Assembly (NCBI GenBank): GCA_034670405.1
Contig: JAXDDX010000012.1
Coordinates: 6,203,501-6,267,500 of the forward strand
DNA: 64,000 nucleotides
Source of the DNA: Hoplostethus atlanticus
Taxonomy: Eukaryota; Chordata; Actinopteri; Trachichthyiformes; Trachichthyidae
Direction: 5' to 3'
Numbering within the stretch: the first letter of the stretch is position 1; each line of letters starts with the position of its first letter. Positions 49,993-63,740 of this stretch are shown in pieces. The translations under genes were made by a program, and so were the position numbers. The notes under the pieces were generated by a model. That model worked only from the letters and a program-made list of their open reading frames with translations, made no database searches and was not told the origin of the DNA.

Positions 49993-50191
49993 TTTGTGGT
50001 GTAATGATTAAAGAGACTGTCCTTTAACTGGCAGACCCATGGTTCAAGCCCCTGTGTCAGGGAGTAAACCGCCTGCTGAAGTGTCATTGAGCAAGTCATT
50101 GAATCCTTTCCAGATTAAAAGTGTTGTTCTGTAGCTGACCCCGGCAAGCAAAAAGGGAGAATTTCCCTATGGGGGATCAATAAAGTATCAT
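49993..50191 (+). mobile_element. tRNA-derived SINE copy (same family as at 15757)
   Basis: The head has a B-box-like GGTTCAAGCCC at 50041-50051. It is followed by GCTGAAGTGTCATTGAGCAA, the segment GGCAAGCAAAAAGGGAGAAT and the tail TTTCCCTATGGGGGATCAAT with AAAGTATC. It shares head, body and tail with the copy at 15757-15955 and keeps a more complete tail. Confidence 0.75.
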
Positions 50192-50989
50192 ATTATATGT
50201 GTGTGATTGCACTGTTGCATCCAACTACAGCATGCTGTACAACATGTCTTGCTAACAGGAGGGCATCCCTACATGTTGGTTTTTTTTGTGTTTTCTGTTT
50301 GAAAAACATTTTGTTGTCTTGTTCCTTTGCCTCCCACCGCTGTCCTGTGGCCAACAAAAGAGATAGTGTGACACCTACTAAATTACTGGCGTGCAAAATG
50401 TGATTGATTGACTTGTTGTTGGGCTGCCATGACCACTGGAATGCACCTCATGTGAAAGGTGCCTCCGACAAACACACCGGCGCATACCTACTCAGGTTAC
50501 CTGGGCTGGGCTCCAGGTATTATAAATCGCATTGTCTGATAAAAAAAAAAGAGGGTGAAGCAAAAAGCAATATTTGGATAAAAATATTGCCTCCTCCCTT
50601 TTGCGTATCAAAAGAAAATATGTGCTTTTCTCCAGGTGTGGGTTATTTCACTTTGCCTGTAATGTGATAGAACACTAATACAAAACACCTGTCCCCGAAA
50701 TAAAATGCAGCATATAATGTAATAAAGTGCATTGTCTGATTGGTTATGGCATTTCTTCATTTAGCTGCAACAACTTTAAGCTCAGCCACCCTAAAACCTT
50801 AAGAAAACTCACATATAACAGATGTGGTTCTGAGGTTGCAGAAAGATCCGTGAAAAATGCGTCCCACAGTAGAGGTACCACCAAACCTGGCCCTCAACTG
50901 TCTGGGAGAGTATCTCTACACAAAGAAAGCATCGGTGCATTGTTATATTTTACTGTGTGGCATAAATCAAATATTATAGAAGTGCTGAG

Positions 50990-51200
50990 AATAAAAAGCA
51001 TCTGACGTTTTTAGCGTGACAGTTCCGCAGTTCCCGTGTTTAAGTGGCGGCGGGAGCTTTGTGGCGCTAGGCCGGGATCTCCTCCCGTTAAGCACACATC
51101 CTGCAGGCTTTGTCCCCTGGCAGTGACCTGATCCAGCTGGAGGAAGCAACCAATGAGGAAGATATTAGATCAACTCCGGGACAAATTAATAAAATTCTCT
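50990..51200. promoter_or_regulatory. Candidate conserved or CpG-rich block
   Basis: A short repeat-free segment richer in CpG than its neighbours (about 51010-51100), followed by ordinary AT-rich DNA. No exon structure is evident. Confidence 0.18.
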
Positions 51201-52344
51201 CAAGTCTGCCTCACCTACTGTACTGTGCCGTGAGATTTACACGCAAGAGTAGAGGTTTTGCTTTCATCAGAGCAACCCCATTAAACTTCCCCTCTCCAGG
51301 TTCAAATGATCTATGGACACCATGATCCGCCTCTGGAAGGTGTTGTGTTCCTTACACCCGACGTCCAGACAAGGGTGGTCTGTGCAACCGGATCCTTTGA
51401 CATCATGGAGAACATGAAAACATGAAACATAGTTATTGATCACAGAGTTCACACTAATCAAATAGCACCCTGGTTTGTTTGAAGTTAAAAATGGTTACAG
51501 TGGGTGTTTATCGTTGCACTTCAGGACCCTCCTGCCTCGCCCCTCTTAAACATACACAGACAGAAGTGTTATTTGTATTGTTAAATTTACATTAAGTCCA
51601 TTTTAATTGCATCAACCCACTAAACAGATCTTACAATAATGGGCCTGACAGAGAAAATTGCAATCATCTGTGGAGAGCCTGCGGCGGTGTAATGGACAAA
51701 CCTGATTAATTTAATCTTGTTGCACTCCATTATGGCTGCACTTTATCATTTCAACAGATGGAGCACAAAGAAATTAAAAAATGCTCTCAAGGATATGTGG
51801 CACTCTCACTCCATCCTCTCACATCCCTTCATCTGAAGGTGTGTGGGCTGCTATGCCTAAATGAAGGCCCTGACTTGAACCTCTGGAAGAGTGCATTATC
51901 AGACCCAAACCAGATTATATGGATGATTATATGGTCAACTGATGCAGAGAATCATCAGAATTGTCTCCTGATAACTGCTGAACGCTGTTATTATTAGAGG
52001 GCTGTCCAATCATCCAGTCCAATGAGTTGGTATTCTCAAAGGAGTAGAATGACAATTACTTTACTATGTCTAGAGGAAATTCAAATGAACATGAATGTCA
52101 CATTCATTGCATGGTTATCTATAAATAACATCATTTTCATATAACAATAGGTTTTTGCATTACTGGAATCACATTATTATTCCTGAATTGACAAATTGTC
52201 TGAATGCTGCAAGGAGGTGTACTGTATGATTGATGAATGATTACAAGATATTCCTGCTGGACTAAATGTTCAATGCTATTGAATACTAAAGCACTCACAT
52301 TTTCACCCAGGAGTCAGGCAACATACTAGGTTGTCAAATAGAGA

Positions 52345-52358
52345 TCTACAGGTGGCGC
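52345..52358 (+). promoter_or_regulatory. CTCF-like motif, plus orientation
   Basis: TCTACAGGTGGCGC contains the full AGGTGGCGC core and matches about 11 or 12 of 14 consensus positions. It lies directly before a 107-base GA tract and about 500 bases before the CpG-rich block. Confidence 0.4.
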
Positions 52359-52371
52359 TCTAGTTCATATC

Positions 52372-52488
<117 letters not shown>

Positions 52489-52789
52489 GGGGGAAGCATC
52501 CACAAGAAAATAATATATAGCTTATTAGAGCAAAGGCTATAAGGCTATATACACTGTAGCTGAAGCAATATCCTATAATCTGATAGATTCCAGTATTAAA
52601 TGACGTTCAATTCAAAGGTTTATATCTTGCCAAAAAAATATATGAAGAAAAAAATAATAATTATTGAATTTATTTCAGTATAAAAATACTGCAATTGGAC
52701 ACCAAGGGAAAATACTGCAGCTCTAGTCGTTTACTTACAAGTAGACTACAGAACTGAATTGATTTAACGCCGTGTATTAATTTGCTCCT

Positions 52790-53101
52790 GCATGTTACAT
52801 TTGATACTACAGCGAGCGGCGCGCACGCAGACGCATCCGGAAATCTGGGTTGTCAATTCACTGTAGGCTACCGACTGCGCTGCCGTGAAAACTTTCCCTA
52901 GTTAGCTCGGATAATTGGACGGTTAAGTTTTTATATGCTTTTGCCTTCTCTGTTGAGTTTGTCGCGGGTGGAGGAAAAAAAAAAACACTTTCCAGCGACC
53001 AGGCAAAAAGGAGCCCGTGCGAGTCAGCGGTCAAAAGATGTAAAAGTCCTGGTCATGGACAGCGAGACTTGTTGCATGTGGTGACAGCGTTAATCTATAA
53101 G
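52790..53101 (+). promoter_or_regulatory. Putative promoter and 5-prime non-coding exon, probably eya1
   Basis: A CpG-rich block (dense at 52812-52840, with further CpGs to 53090) ends at 53101 before a good splice donor, GTAGGC. It contains several short upstream reading frames, such as an ATG at 53054 that stops after nine codons, so it would be untranslated leader. Identification as eya1 rests only on human gene order and orientation (EYA1 follows MSC on the same strand). No eya1 coding exon was recognised in the window. Exact transcription start is unknown. An unrelated non-coding transcript is the main alternative. Confidence 0.35.
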
Positions 53102-54483
53102 GTAGGCCGCTACGAGACCACTCCGTTTGAGGGTAGACTGCTTCTCCTATTAGTTAATGGTTTGTTCACGGTGGCTGTTACCCACCTCTAATTGTTTGCG
53201 TTGTAAGCCTGTGGTAAATTGACAGCGCGGTAGTGAGGTATTTCCATTATGGGCGGGGACAGTGGTTACTTACAGTCATACCATGCTACTTTCAATCATA
53301 GCTCTTTACGTTTCAGACAGGGTCAGTGATATGAGGGGAAATAAAAACTGTAGGTGAGCCATGACCATGACGACAAATTAAAAAAAAGAGTATTTTCATA
53401 AAAGCATTACATTATGTTTTCCCCCTTAAAAGACCCTATTTTTATACAACTAACTATGCATTGGCCTTATAAAGATTTATATCAACCTATAAAGGTGTGT
53501 AAACGCTATTTCAACTCAAATTTATTTTCAGTTTAGGCCTTACAAATAGTCTAACTTATCATTGGTATGACGGTGTTTCCTATATCATCCTATACAGTAT
53601 CAGTGTACAGTATTTCTTTATGGGTGTTTTGTCTTTTAGGATTACAGTTTTACATTTGTCTTCACTGGCATATCCTGTAAAACTAAGATACTTGTACTGC
53701 TGGAATGCAAGCAGAAATAAATAGAGAGAGAGATTTAGTAAAACATCATTTGCCTTATGTTAACTTAGCAACAATTGTACAAGCTAGATTTTTCTTTCAT
53801 TCATTCTGCCCCGGGCTGTGTTCATTTTTCTGTCTAATTATTTCCTTTTTTGCTGCGCACCACATTTGACAGTGATGGATAACAGGTTAAAAATGAATGT
53901 TTTCTCCTCAGCTAGTGTATGTTGGATTGGCTCTAGCACGCATGGTGTTCTGCCCTCAGACCAAAAGGACCTTGGAAAGATTGTGTTCCCCTCTGCTTTT
54001 CCCATTCCAGTGTGATACAGTTTGTCTTCATTTTCTTCTGACTAGCACCCATTTGCATGATATATAGCTAAAGCACATCATCAAGACAGAAGTGTAGGTT
54101 ATGTCAAAGTTATGCCATGATGATTACATTCTAGGTTGCAGAAGCAGGGCCAGTCCAACAGTACTGACTATTCATCCGACTGCATAGAGATGGTTGATGT
54201 TACTGTACTTGTCCCACAGAACAAAGCCTCCAAATATCAGTGGTACTTCAGCATCTAAATGTCAATCCAGGAAGCCCCTATATTTATGCACCTGGTCCGA
54301 TGTTATGCTGCAAATCTAACAGGTTACTGCTGAATCATTGAGTGTTCATTGAGTATTGGCTCACTTCGGCCTGGAAGTGATATCCTAGCTCCGACTTTGG
54401 CTTGCGAATGGTCACACAAACCATGTGCTGCTGTCATTACAGTGGTAGAATGGTGGAACAGGGTACACAGATGATGCTTGGTG

Positions 54484-54552
54484 TCCCTCCCTCCCTCCCT
54501 CCCTCCTCTCTCTCCCCCTCCCCTCTCTCGCTCTCTCTCTCTCTCTCTCTCC
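54484..54552. repeat. (CCCT)n and (CT)n pyrimidine tract
   Basis: About six CCCT units, then a CT tract ending near 54552. Confidence 0.93.
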
Positions 54553-56399
54553 ATCTCTAGCAATGATAATAAGTGTTTCAGATGCTAACATTGTAATACT
54601 CACTGCAAACCTTTACTGCTTTAATACCTTGCATTCCATTGGGTGCCAACGTCAGGTTTCCACTGGTAATCATTTCATCCAGCCTCCATTTCATGACACC
54701 CAAATGGGAGAGCCCTGTTTACTCATTTATCATATTTTAGCCTTCTGTCTACAGAAACACAACATGCATGATCAAGGGACAGATAGGAGTATCTACAAAG
54801 CAATTTTTAGTCAGTGTTTTCTGGAAATGTTTTTACTGATATTATTAATATTTAGATGCATCTCTCGTTGTGAGTAAATCATCGTTTCACATGCCCACAG
54901 CTCCATGTTCCCTCCCTTGGTTTGCCTCGGGAAAGTATCATCCATTTCATGTAAGATGGGAAACACGGAACATGGAAAAGTGGTGAACGCCTCTCAGTGA
55001 CACATTTATTGTGACTCATGGCCATTAAAGTTTTTGCTTTTTTGCTACTTTTATGATCTCATGTGGACTAACATTTTATGGATGTTAATCCACATTTTCT
55101 TTTTTTGTTTTTGACCTAATTTCTATTGAATACAATTTGTATTTTCAAAATCAGAGCCTTGAGCTAGTACTGTTATGAAACAGCAAGCGACTCAAAGATG
55201 AAGGGTCGAAATTCATTCAGTTTTAAAAGTGTGGTGGTTCAACAGGAATACTGCAATGTTTCACGTCCTGCAGCAATGAATAGAATCACTAACTATTTTC
55301 ATTCACACATGTACCAGCTTCCCTACTATACTGTACATGTGCTTCAGGTTTTCTTTAAGACTTGACTTCAGAGGAAAGTTCTCCAGTCTGTTCTCCTTAC
55401 TTTTGAAGTTACATGCTCCTCCAATTACTGGGGCCATGCAGTCTCCCCTATGGTGTCCTTGGACAGCTCTTTGAGTGCCTGAAAATGTTGCGGACCATTA
55501 ATTCTGGATTGTCTTCATCTGTTTGCATAATTTTCCCTTCGCAACCATTTTCCTTCCCCATTTTCAACGGTCTATTCTCTCAGGTTTATTTTCTATTTTA
55601 CAAAATGTTTGAGTCTTACCAAGATGCTCCTATTATATAGATCTTTTTGAATGCCATGGACAGTTGTTAAACTTTTAAACCAGTGCATTACACAGTACTT
55701 GCATGCCTGTCTGCTCATGTTGCCTTTGGAACGGCTCACCTGCCAAGGGGACAGATAGAGATGCACCTACCTACCTATTCCACAATAAGGATTATTCTCT
55801 TTTTAAAACTATCCGATATATCATAAAAGTAAATCATAAATACAGCAAAGCAGTCAGAAGTGCTGTTAAAATTTGTTGGGCTGTTTTCTTTAACCTTATG
55901 CATTTTCAGGGTTTTTCATTCAGACTAATTTGCTGTAAGGCAGGAGGTTGTTTTTGCGATGCAGGCAGACTCCAGAAATTAATTTATCAAAATAACCAAG
56001 CCCTCCTGGGCCATGGAGGTTGGGACACAGAAATGGCCCTGGTAGGCAAAGCCGCCTTTTGAAGTCTGGAATGTTTTGGCTGACTTAGAGCAGGCGACTG
56101 GAGTGGAAGGATCGTTTTCACTGACCCATGGGATTTTTAACCATTTTCATACACTGAGAACAAAACAAAGTGAGGAAAAATGCCTGAGCTGATTTGCATC
56201 GACTTTGCTATGAAAAAGCGAGGGAAAAAATGAAGTGAAACTGATTTGGGGGATCTGTAGCTCTTCCTTTGTAGATTTGTGTAATATGTTCTAGTTGATA
56301 ATGGTGCCAGGACATAATTATTATCAGCTGAAAAATCCTGAAATTTGACGGACTCCATTGACTGACCATACTAGCTGAGCTTCCCGCTAAAGACTCTCC

Positions 56400-57070
56400 A
56401 AATCCTCGTTATTAGGAATAGCTTGATACTTTATCTTAAAGAGGCAAGACCTATAATTAAAACCCATTATTAATGCACCATGGTGCTAATTAGAGGGTAA
56501 TTTGGATCGGGGGTAAAGTAAATACAACATCCATCCTAATAATACAAACACTGTGCAAAAGCCCTCATTAGTTGTAGGTGCACATATTGATGATATATAA
56601 TTTGTTATATCCAGGGTAAAAAAAACACTACATTATGTACATTAATAAAACTAATTCCTGTTGGTGTACTCGGCCTTTTTAAAAGACTTTTTAATCGCAA
56701 CAATTAAGATGCTATGCTTTTATTAAACAAGCCCGAGGAAAGGAAAGTGCAGGAAAAACCAGGCGGTCTTGAGTAACGGGGCACTTGAGTTTCCAGTGTA
56801 ATAAATAATTCACAGGTCCTGTGTGATGAGCTGCTGAGGACAGAAATCCCTAATGACAGCTTTTTATAACCTATGACTCAGCTGGCCATTATGCTCCTGA
56901 CATCCCTACACAGACCACATCCCCTCTGCCAGGTCGCTCCTCTCTCACTTTGCACTGCTTCACCTACCACACCGACAAATGAAGAGTTCTATTACAAAAC
57001 GCTATATATCCACTTAAAAAGAGCCTTCGCTGAAATTCACCATTCGATATCTCTAAAATCTATAGAGCCC
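56400..57070. promoter_or_regulatory. Candidate conserved non-coding block
   Basis: Repeat-free sequence with several TAAT cores (TATAATTAAAACC, ATTATTAATGCACC, GTGCTAATTAGAGGG). Candidate by texture only. Confidence 0.22.
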
Positions 57071-57483
57071 ATTTAATGTAAAAGTGTTACCAGATTGTTA
57101 AGCAAGGACTTCAACAACCTACTATCCTTTAAAAGCTTTTTATTTGTGTAGGTATCTCTTTTTTTTCAAATGGTGGATATCTCTTGAAAGGTGATATAAT
57201 AAGTGATGCGTTGACAAATCACCCCTATCTCCCTACTGCTGTCTGTGATTAGTTGTTCTTGCCTACAAGCGCTCCATTTACAGGATGAATTTCACATTTT
57301 CTATCTCCCTTCTTAAATGGAACTTACTGAAGTACTGTGTCCTATTTTATACTGCAAACGTGATGTGGCTTACAGTTGTGAAAAGTCATTTTTTCAGGCT
57401 GGCACTGCCCTGTATTATAACGGCCCTGCTTCAAATTTTACTTGATGTTATTAATTTCACGCTGTCGTCATTTTCTCCTCCAG

Positions 57484-57543
57484 GTCTACGTAGGAGGGCT
57501 CGGGCCCAGCCAGCGCCCGGTGCTACTGCTGCATATGTGTGAG
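57484..57543 (+). other. Exon-like 60-bp segment
   Basis: A GC-rich 60-base stretch is bounded by a strong acceptor (pyrimidine-rich, TTTTCTCCTCCAG) and a good donor (GTAAGA). It differs sharply in composition from the AT-rich flanks. It could be an alternative 5-prime exon of eya1 or of a non-coding RNA. The three frames give no recognisable protein, and two contain stops. Confidence 0.25.
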
Positions 57544-59859
57544 GTAAGAGGCTGAATAATTGAGGTGCTCCACTCTAGTTTGGGCCTGTGACTGATCAAG
57601 TGTTGGTGTGGCTGATTGGCATAATGGCACCATACCCCCCAGGTAAGGTCATTACAAGCAACATCTGGGTCTATTACGCATTATGCAACTCCCAGGATGC
57701 AAAGCGAAGCCTCATATGGTATTGGTAGATATCATTATTGTTATCATTTCCAAATCCCAGCTCTCACTAAGTATAGGTGGTTAATTTTAGATGCAAAAAA
57801 AGATCCAATTACTCAGGCCTCTGCTTGTGGTGGCTCCCCAGAGTTAGCACAGGGAAATAAATCTGGTGGCCTTGATTAAGTACCTGACAATAGAGTTAGC
57901 ACAGCACTAGTGGTTTATAGTAATACAGCGGACATGGGCAATTAGGCCCACCAAGTAATTTACAGTACTGCTTGCAGGTGGTGACCTGGTGTGAGCTGGG
58001 GACCACCTCGGTAACAAATTAGAGCGTATAGACAAGCGGACCAGCAGCTCTGTAGGGCGTCCAAATAAAGCAAAGCAATCAAAGATTTTAAAGAGCTTGA
58101 CGCATATTTCAAATTTGTTATGATTTTGATTTTGTGAAAGAAATAACATATAGCACTTGGTTTTTCATCCGTAATTTGCCCAGGAGAATGAATGATCACT
58201 TTATATGTTGTTGATCTTTTTACGTCAGCGTGGACCCTTTTCCCTCTCACTGCTACCTATTAATTATGAAATACTGTAGGTCTCGCCCATTTCATTTTAC
58301 TACTTCTTCCTGCTGAACTTGGTGTGAAAGGCTGCTGTTCTTAAATAGGTGTATAAAAGAGTGAGAGTGGAGAAAGTTCCCCCAGCACTAACTCTCCCCA
58401 GCATTATGTCATCAGAGTCAAAAAGGCACGGCTGAAGAAAAATAGCTTGTTTCGCACATGATAGACACCTTAACACGTCGAGGGAGGAAGAAAAAAAAAA
58501 GACGCCGAAGGTATTTGGCTGCTCTTTTTTACTGTAACACAACTGAGAGCAGCAGACTTGTTAAGAAATTCACACATTCATACTCTATGAGTCATTGTAA
58601 TTTTGACAGTCTTGGATGGGGAAATGACAGTATTTAACCTAAGACGATTTAGGGAGATGAGGATTTGTCAAGAAGTTAAAGGTCACATTACTGTATGTAG
58701 GGTCATGAGCCATAATGTACTATAGTCCGCAGGCTACATATACTGCATTTACCTGTTTTGCACATCAAGCTTTTCTTCCCCTTTGTGCTTTCCTAGCAAT
58801 GCAGCTATTAGCTTACTATAAAACACAATGAGGACATTTCAATGAGGTCAACATTTTCTTAGATGGCTCATACTGTGTACTGTACTGTGTCTCATAGTGA
58901 AGCAAAACAGTGCCCTCTTCTGCCGGCCTGTCCCTGCATTGTCTCCCTCAGATTGAAACATAACTTCAGGTTTTTCTGCAGCGTACAGTGTGGAGAGTGG
59001 CACTCTGTGTCTGTGGCTTATCAGCCTCTTGTCTAGGTCAGCCATTGGGCTGCAGAGTGGCAGGACCCGTGGAATAACTCCGACTGCCTTGATCCCCACT
59101 GTCAGCACCTTGGCCCGAGTGTGAGCTGATTTCATCAAGGCCACCACAGTACAGTAGTTGCCTTGCTCCCCATGACTGGGACACTGCTGGGTTGGTTTCC
59201 TCAGCAAGTCTGCTCCATTAAACAGGAACACGTCCTGTGCTGTAAATGGCATTTCTACCTGTAGAGCGCCAGAAAGGTGTGTGACTCCGGATTGTGTATG
59301 TGGTCGGATCAGACACAGGGGAAAACATACAGTGTAAATGTTACTCCAAACTAAAAGGCTGTGCGATATTAAAAAGTGTACATACACTGGTGGAAACATG
59401 TCTGAGATTGTAAACTCTACTAGTGCACATCTTGCACATTAGTCATATAAATATAAACATTTTATAGTTTATTTTATAGTTTTTAGACATTTATTGTCTT
59501 TACATACTCTCCTATTGCCAGTCAGACGTATCTCAGCATGCATAGCGCTGCATGGCTGCGGGGGAAACTCAAACTTCCATCTATTTCTGTGTGTATCATT
59601 CAATCATGACAAACGCCCTGATGATAGTGAGAAAAACAAATCGGCATGAAGCCCAGTGATGTAAGCAGAACGACACCATTTGGCAGGCAAAACGAGCAGC
59701 AGTGTGTGGTCCACAAGTGCTTGCATGGCTATTTTAGAACTCCGGTCTGAAGGAAATGTATTGTATATTTGCGGGGCACCTGCAATGCAGCTTGGTTCTG
59801 AAGACAGACAGCGTAAGTAGCAGAGCATTTTGTTTTTTCCCTTGACAGACAAAGGATTA

Positions 59860-60260
59860 GTTCTGCTGAGCTCAGCTATTATTTCCGTGGCCTGCTGTCA
59901 ATACTAATACATGTGCAATTATTAATATATAACGCCTCTCGTCCATGAGATGATTGCATTTTCTATTTTTGAGAGATTATGTAAGTGAACAGAGAGTAGA
60001 GCAGTTATCACATCTGCTATTCCTGCTTTTCAATTTTTAATTTGTGCAGATGCTTTGTCTAAGAAAAAAAAACAAACGCTTGAATAACTTTCTAATTACC
60101 AAGTATATCTGCCTGCTATTTCCATTCACCAGAAAACAACAGATGGGCTTACAGTGTGAAACCGATGAGGGAACGGCCCCTGGGTTTTTCTCTCTTTGCT
60201 GGACTACTGAAACAATATTTATCATTTCTGCTACTGATGTTTAATCTCTCATTAGCCTTT
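59860..60260. promoter_or_regulatory. Candidate conserved non-coding block
   Basis: Repeat-free sequence with homeodomain-type cores (CAATTATTAATATA, TTCTAATTACC). Supported by texture only. Confidence 0.18.
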
Positions 60261-61002
60261 CGGTGACGTGAAAGAGCATCAGCCTAAGTCTTCTGTTCGC
60301 CGGTCAGAGGGAGGTTGAGTGACAGGCACAGAGCAGCACATCCCTTATGTAAACCCTTCCACTACCACCACGAAATTAGAGTGGCTGTTGCTACACGCCG
60401 CCTTCTCCTGCTTCTACACAAATGAGAAAGCAAGCACGGTTCAGAAGTTCACATTTTGGATGCTTGCCGGAACTACTTAAGGCCAGTGACGTTTTTCAGA
60501 GGAACAGGTGGTCAGAGTGACATAATTCTGGCTCACGGTGAAGATCCTTAGAAATTAGGCCCCCTCGCTCTGCCAGAGGGGTTATTACTCTGTCAATATG
60601 CATGAGCGCCTGTTGATCTGACCTGTTACTAATGTAAACCGATAAAGGATCGAGGTATTGGCATGAAGTAATGTTTCCTTACAGTCGTGCATATGCATAA
60701 GTGTTCACGCATGCACGCACAGGCAAACACTCACATACATGCACACCCATCTCTGCCATGTCTCAAGGCTTGGCTGAGGAAGCTATTTATTCTCATACAC
60801 TGTTAACTACTGGCACGTATGCTTTAGACTGGAATGCCATTCAGAATGCAGAAAATATATTTAGTTCTCGCCAACAGACAGCAAAAGGCACCAGTGGGTC
60901 TAGCCCCTGTGTGAGAACAGTTATTTTTGTCACAGTATGGACTTTCAATTACCGTAATCTGCTGCTTGATTCCTTCAAGAACATCAGGGCCCATTAACTC
61001 TT

Positions 61003-61018
61003 TATATATATATATATC
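61003..61018. repeat. Short (TA)n repeat
   Basis: About eight TA units. Confidence 0.8.
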
Positions 61019-63379
61019 AAAAGTGTCACCAATGTGTCATAAATGGCCTTTTTTTTCTGCCACTGCAAATAATGTATTTTCTTTTTGTATTTTTTTTCAA
61101 AGATGTGCCAAATTAGGATGGTAACATAGTGCAACTTGTCCATACTACATGATTTATTGTCTGTCCTGACCCGCTACTGTATTAATTTGTGATTTACACC
61201 TTATACTGTTTATGGAAGCAAATAAACAGGAAACAGTATTTGATAGTTCATGATATTTAATGGTTTATTACACTTAAACACTGACAATACAGGTTTGACC
61301 GAAGAGTTATAATGAGTTTCTTTAAGCTTATTAAAAGGTTGGCGCTTCTGGACGGTGGAAATACCCCACAGCTGCAGTCTGGCAGGGGCTCCATATGTGG
61401 TCCTCCTGTTGGACCCTCTGGAGACACCCACACTTTACCATGAGTACACACTCATTCTCATACAGACATCAGCTATCCAACACACATATTAGATGCATAA
61501 AGAATCTACACATGCTGTGGTTTATTCTCAGTCAGATCAATTTGAAACACTGTCGCCAGTCCAGTAGTATTTACCGTGCAATACTGATGTGTGTGGAGGA
61601 TGCATTTTGTTTTTTCTCTTGGAGATCAGTTATTATCATGACTGCAACACATTTTGGATCAAATATAACCTCCTGGTGACACTCTGAACATTCGCCATTG
61701 TTTTATTTTGAGGGAACCCTGTGAGGTCTGCGCTTATACTTGGTAGGGGTTTTTGCCTAAAGCTGGGCAAATCTAATAGCAAAGCCATGTGGTTTCAACG
61801 TGGATGAACTGAGAACAATACCCAGATAAGTGAATTACCTACCTGGTAGGAACACACAAGGGCTGTGTCCTGCAGCTAGGCAACTGGCAGCCCCACTGTT
61901 TGTATTAGGAAACAGTTGAGCAGCACTGCAAACACGACTTATCCTGTTTAATTGCTGTGTAATTCCTGCAAAGTTGTCATATGTGTCTGTTTTCCCTGCC
62001 CTGTACAAACAGCAGAGGGCAGGTTGAATGGTCATTGAGTGTTTAAGTGGAGACTTCTCTTCTCTGGTTAGGCAAACAATTGGTGGCAGGAATTTAATTG
62101 AACTCTTGAAGGTTTTGTTGATAAAGTTCTGTCGTATTTTCCAACTTGACGTTATTAGAATGATAAAGAGTTAGAGATGTATAAGTAATTCACTTCTTTC
62201 TGTTTGTGGTGAATTACCTTTGGGGAGCAAGTCCATTCTATGTAATTCTAAATAAATGTTCCAATTATTAACTGTAATTGTCTAAACTTATCTTGTGCAG
62301 TTCAGTCAACCAAGTTGTTTCATGACTACTTTATTCATCAAAAGAACTCATAAGCTTATAGTTTGTTGGTGCTGACTGACAAACTCTAGTCCAAATGACC
62401 TAAACATTCAGCCAAATAATCTTGCACCACTTGAAATGCTATTTGGTAACTTACTGTAACACTGGGAGTGATGCTGACACAACAACAACAACAACAATTA
62501 AAAGAAGTTTACTTTGTCTAAATTCTTATTTGCACTCCCTACAATTTATTTGGTCCCTCTTTTGAATGAACCCAGAAGACGAACACTTGCTTTATTTTCC
62601 TTTATTTTGAAGAAATAACTAATGACAGTCATTGGTGAAATTGTTCTAAATTGTATGGCTGTCCTCTCTCTAACAGGATAATTAGTCCAATCAGGGAGTT
62701 AGAGCTTTGCTGAATGCTTGCTAACTCTTGGCCAGGGAGTATTGGATTCAAAGTTGCTAGCTGGCACTTCACAGAGCTTATTTATCATTGAGTTGATGGA
62801 GCAGTCACAGCAGATGGGGCTAATACTGTAACTTGTTAAAAGCTTATGGATAACATTTTGTGCACTTCTCTGGTCAATGTGACCACAGTAGTGTATCAGA
62901 TTGACTTTCATTCATTTAATTAAGGGTATTGAATAACTTTCACTGAGATTTTGTTGCTTTCATTCAGTGATTCAATGAAGATATTGTAAGTCCTACTTGA
63001 AAACATTGAAATGTTTGTCTGGCGCGCCGCTAAATCCCACATTAAACTGGTAGGGTATTAATAAAATGCTCAGCACAATTGAATTTATTGTCATTATGAA
63101 TTAAAACAATTTTTACATTATTTTTATTTGTCCTTAACCTCGGTACGAATTCTTCAGGTTTAACTGAAATGATCAAAAATAGGCTTCACAGTCATCTCTC
63201 TGATCTGCTGCCACGAGTGAGCAATACCTTTACCTTCTCTCGGCACTGAAACTTTTTAAATGTCCTGGAGGAGTTCTTATTGGGGTCCCAAACATATTGA
63301 GATATCTAATGAAGGCTTTACCTTCCAGGCAGGCATATTTCTCCAAATGACAGTAATTTACATATGATGTATTTAGAGA

Positions 63380-63740
63380 AGAGGAGGGCAGGCTAATTCT
63401 ATTTAGAGATTTTCCTTTGTTTTAGGAGTCATTAGCAGCTAGCGCAAATCTAATTTTTACAATTTCATCAGGCCATCTTGGAAAGCCTCTGTGAGCTCAT
63501 CAGAGAGGGGCATTTATTGCTAAGTGTTCTCTATTGCATTAGCACACAATAAAGCGGCCAGGGACTGCTACAGACGTTTATGTGGAATCCAGTTAACACT
63601 CCGCCAATTCGTTTTTTATTGGGACACAATCAATTTTTATTCATTTTAAAGCCAGAATGCTTTCTTTCATTGTGTGCCTTCCCCAGCTTATTACGCCCTA
63701 AACTAATTACTCAGTTGTTTTCACAAAATGGGAATGTTTA
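63380..63740. promoter_or_regulatory. Candidate conserved non-coding block
   Basis: Repeat-free sequence near the window edge with motifs such as GTCATTAGCAGCTAGC, GCAAATCTAATTT and AACTAATTACTC, like many developmental enhancers. Conservation is untested. Confidence 0.25.

Noticed and set aside
49993-50060. Possible tRNA gene
   Set aside because: A/B-box-like segments are present, but there is no plausible cloverleaf, and the sequence continues into a SINE body and tail.
53054-53083. Start codon for a real protein in the presumed eya1 leader
   Set aside because: The frame stops after nine codons, so it can only be an upstream short frame.
58848-59399. Minus-strand open frame of 183 codons
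   Set aside because: No recognisable domain, no splice context and no similarity I know. It could be chance in moderately GC-rich DNA.
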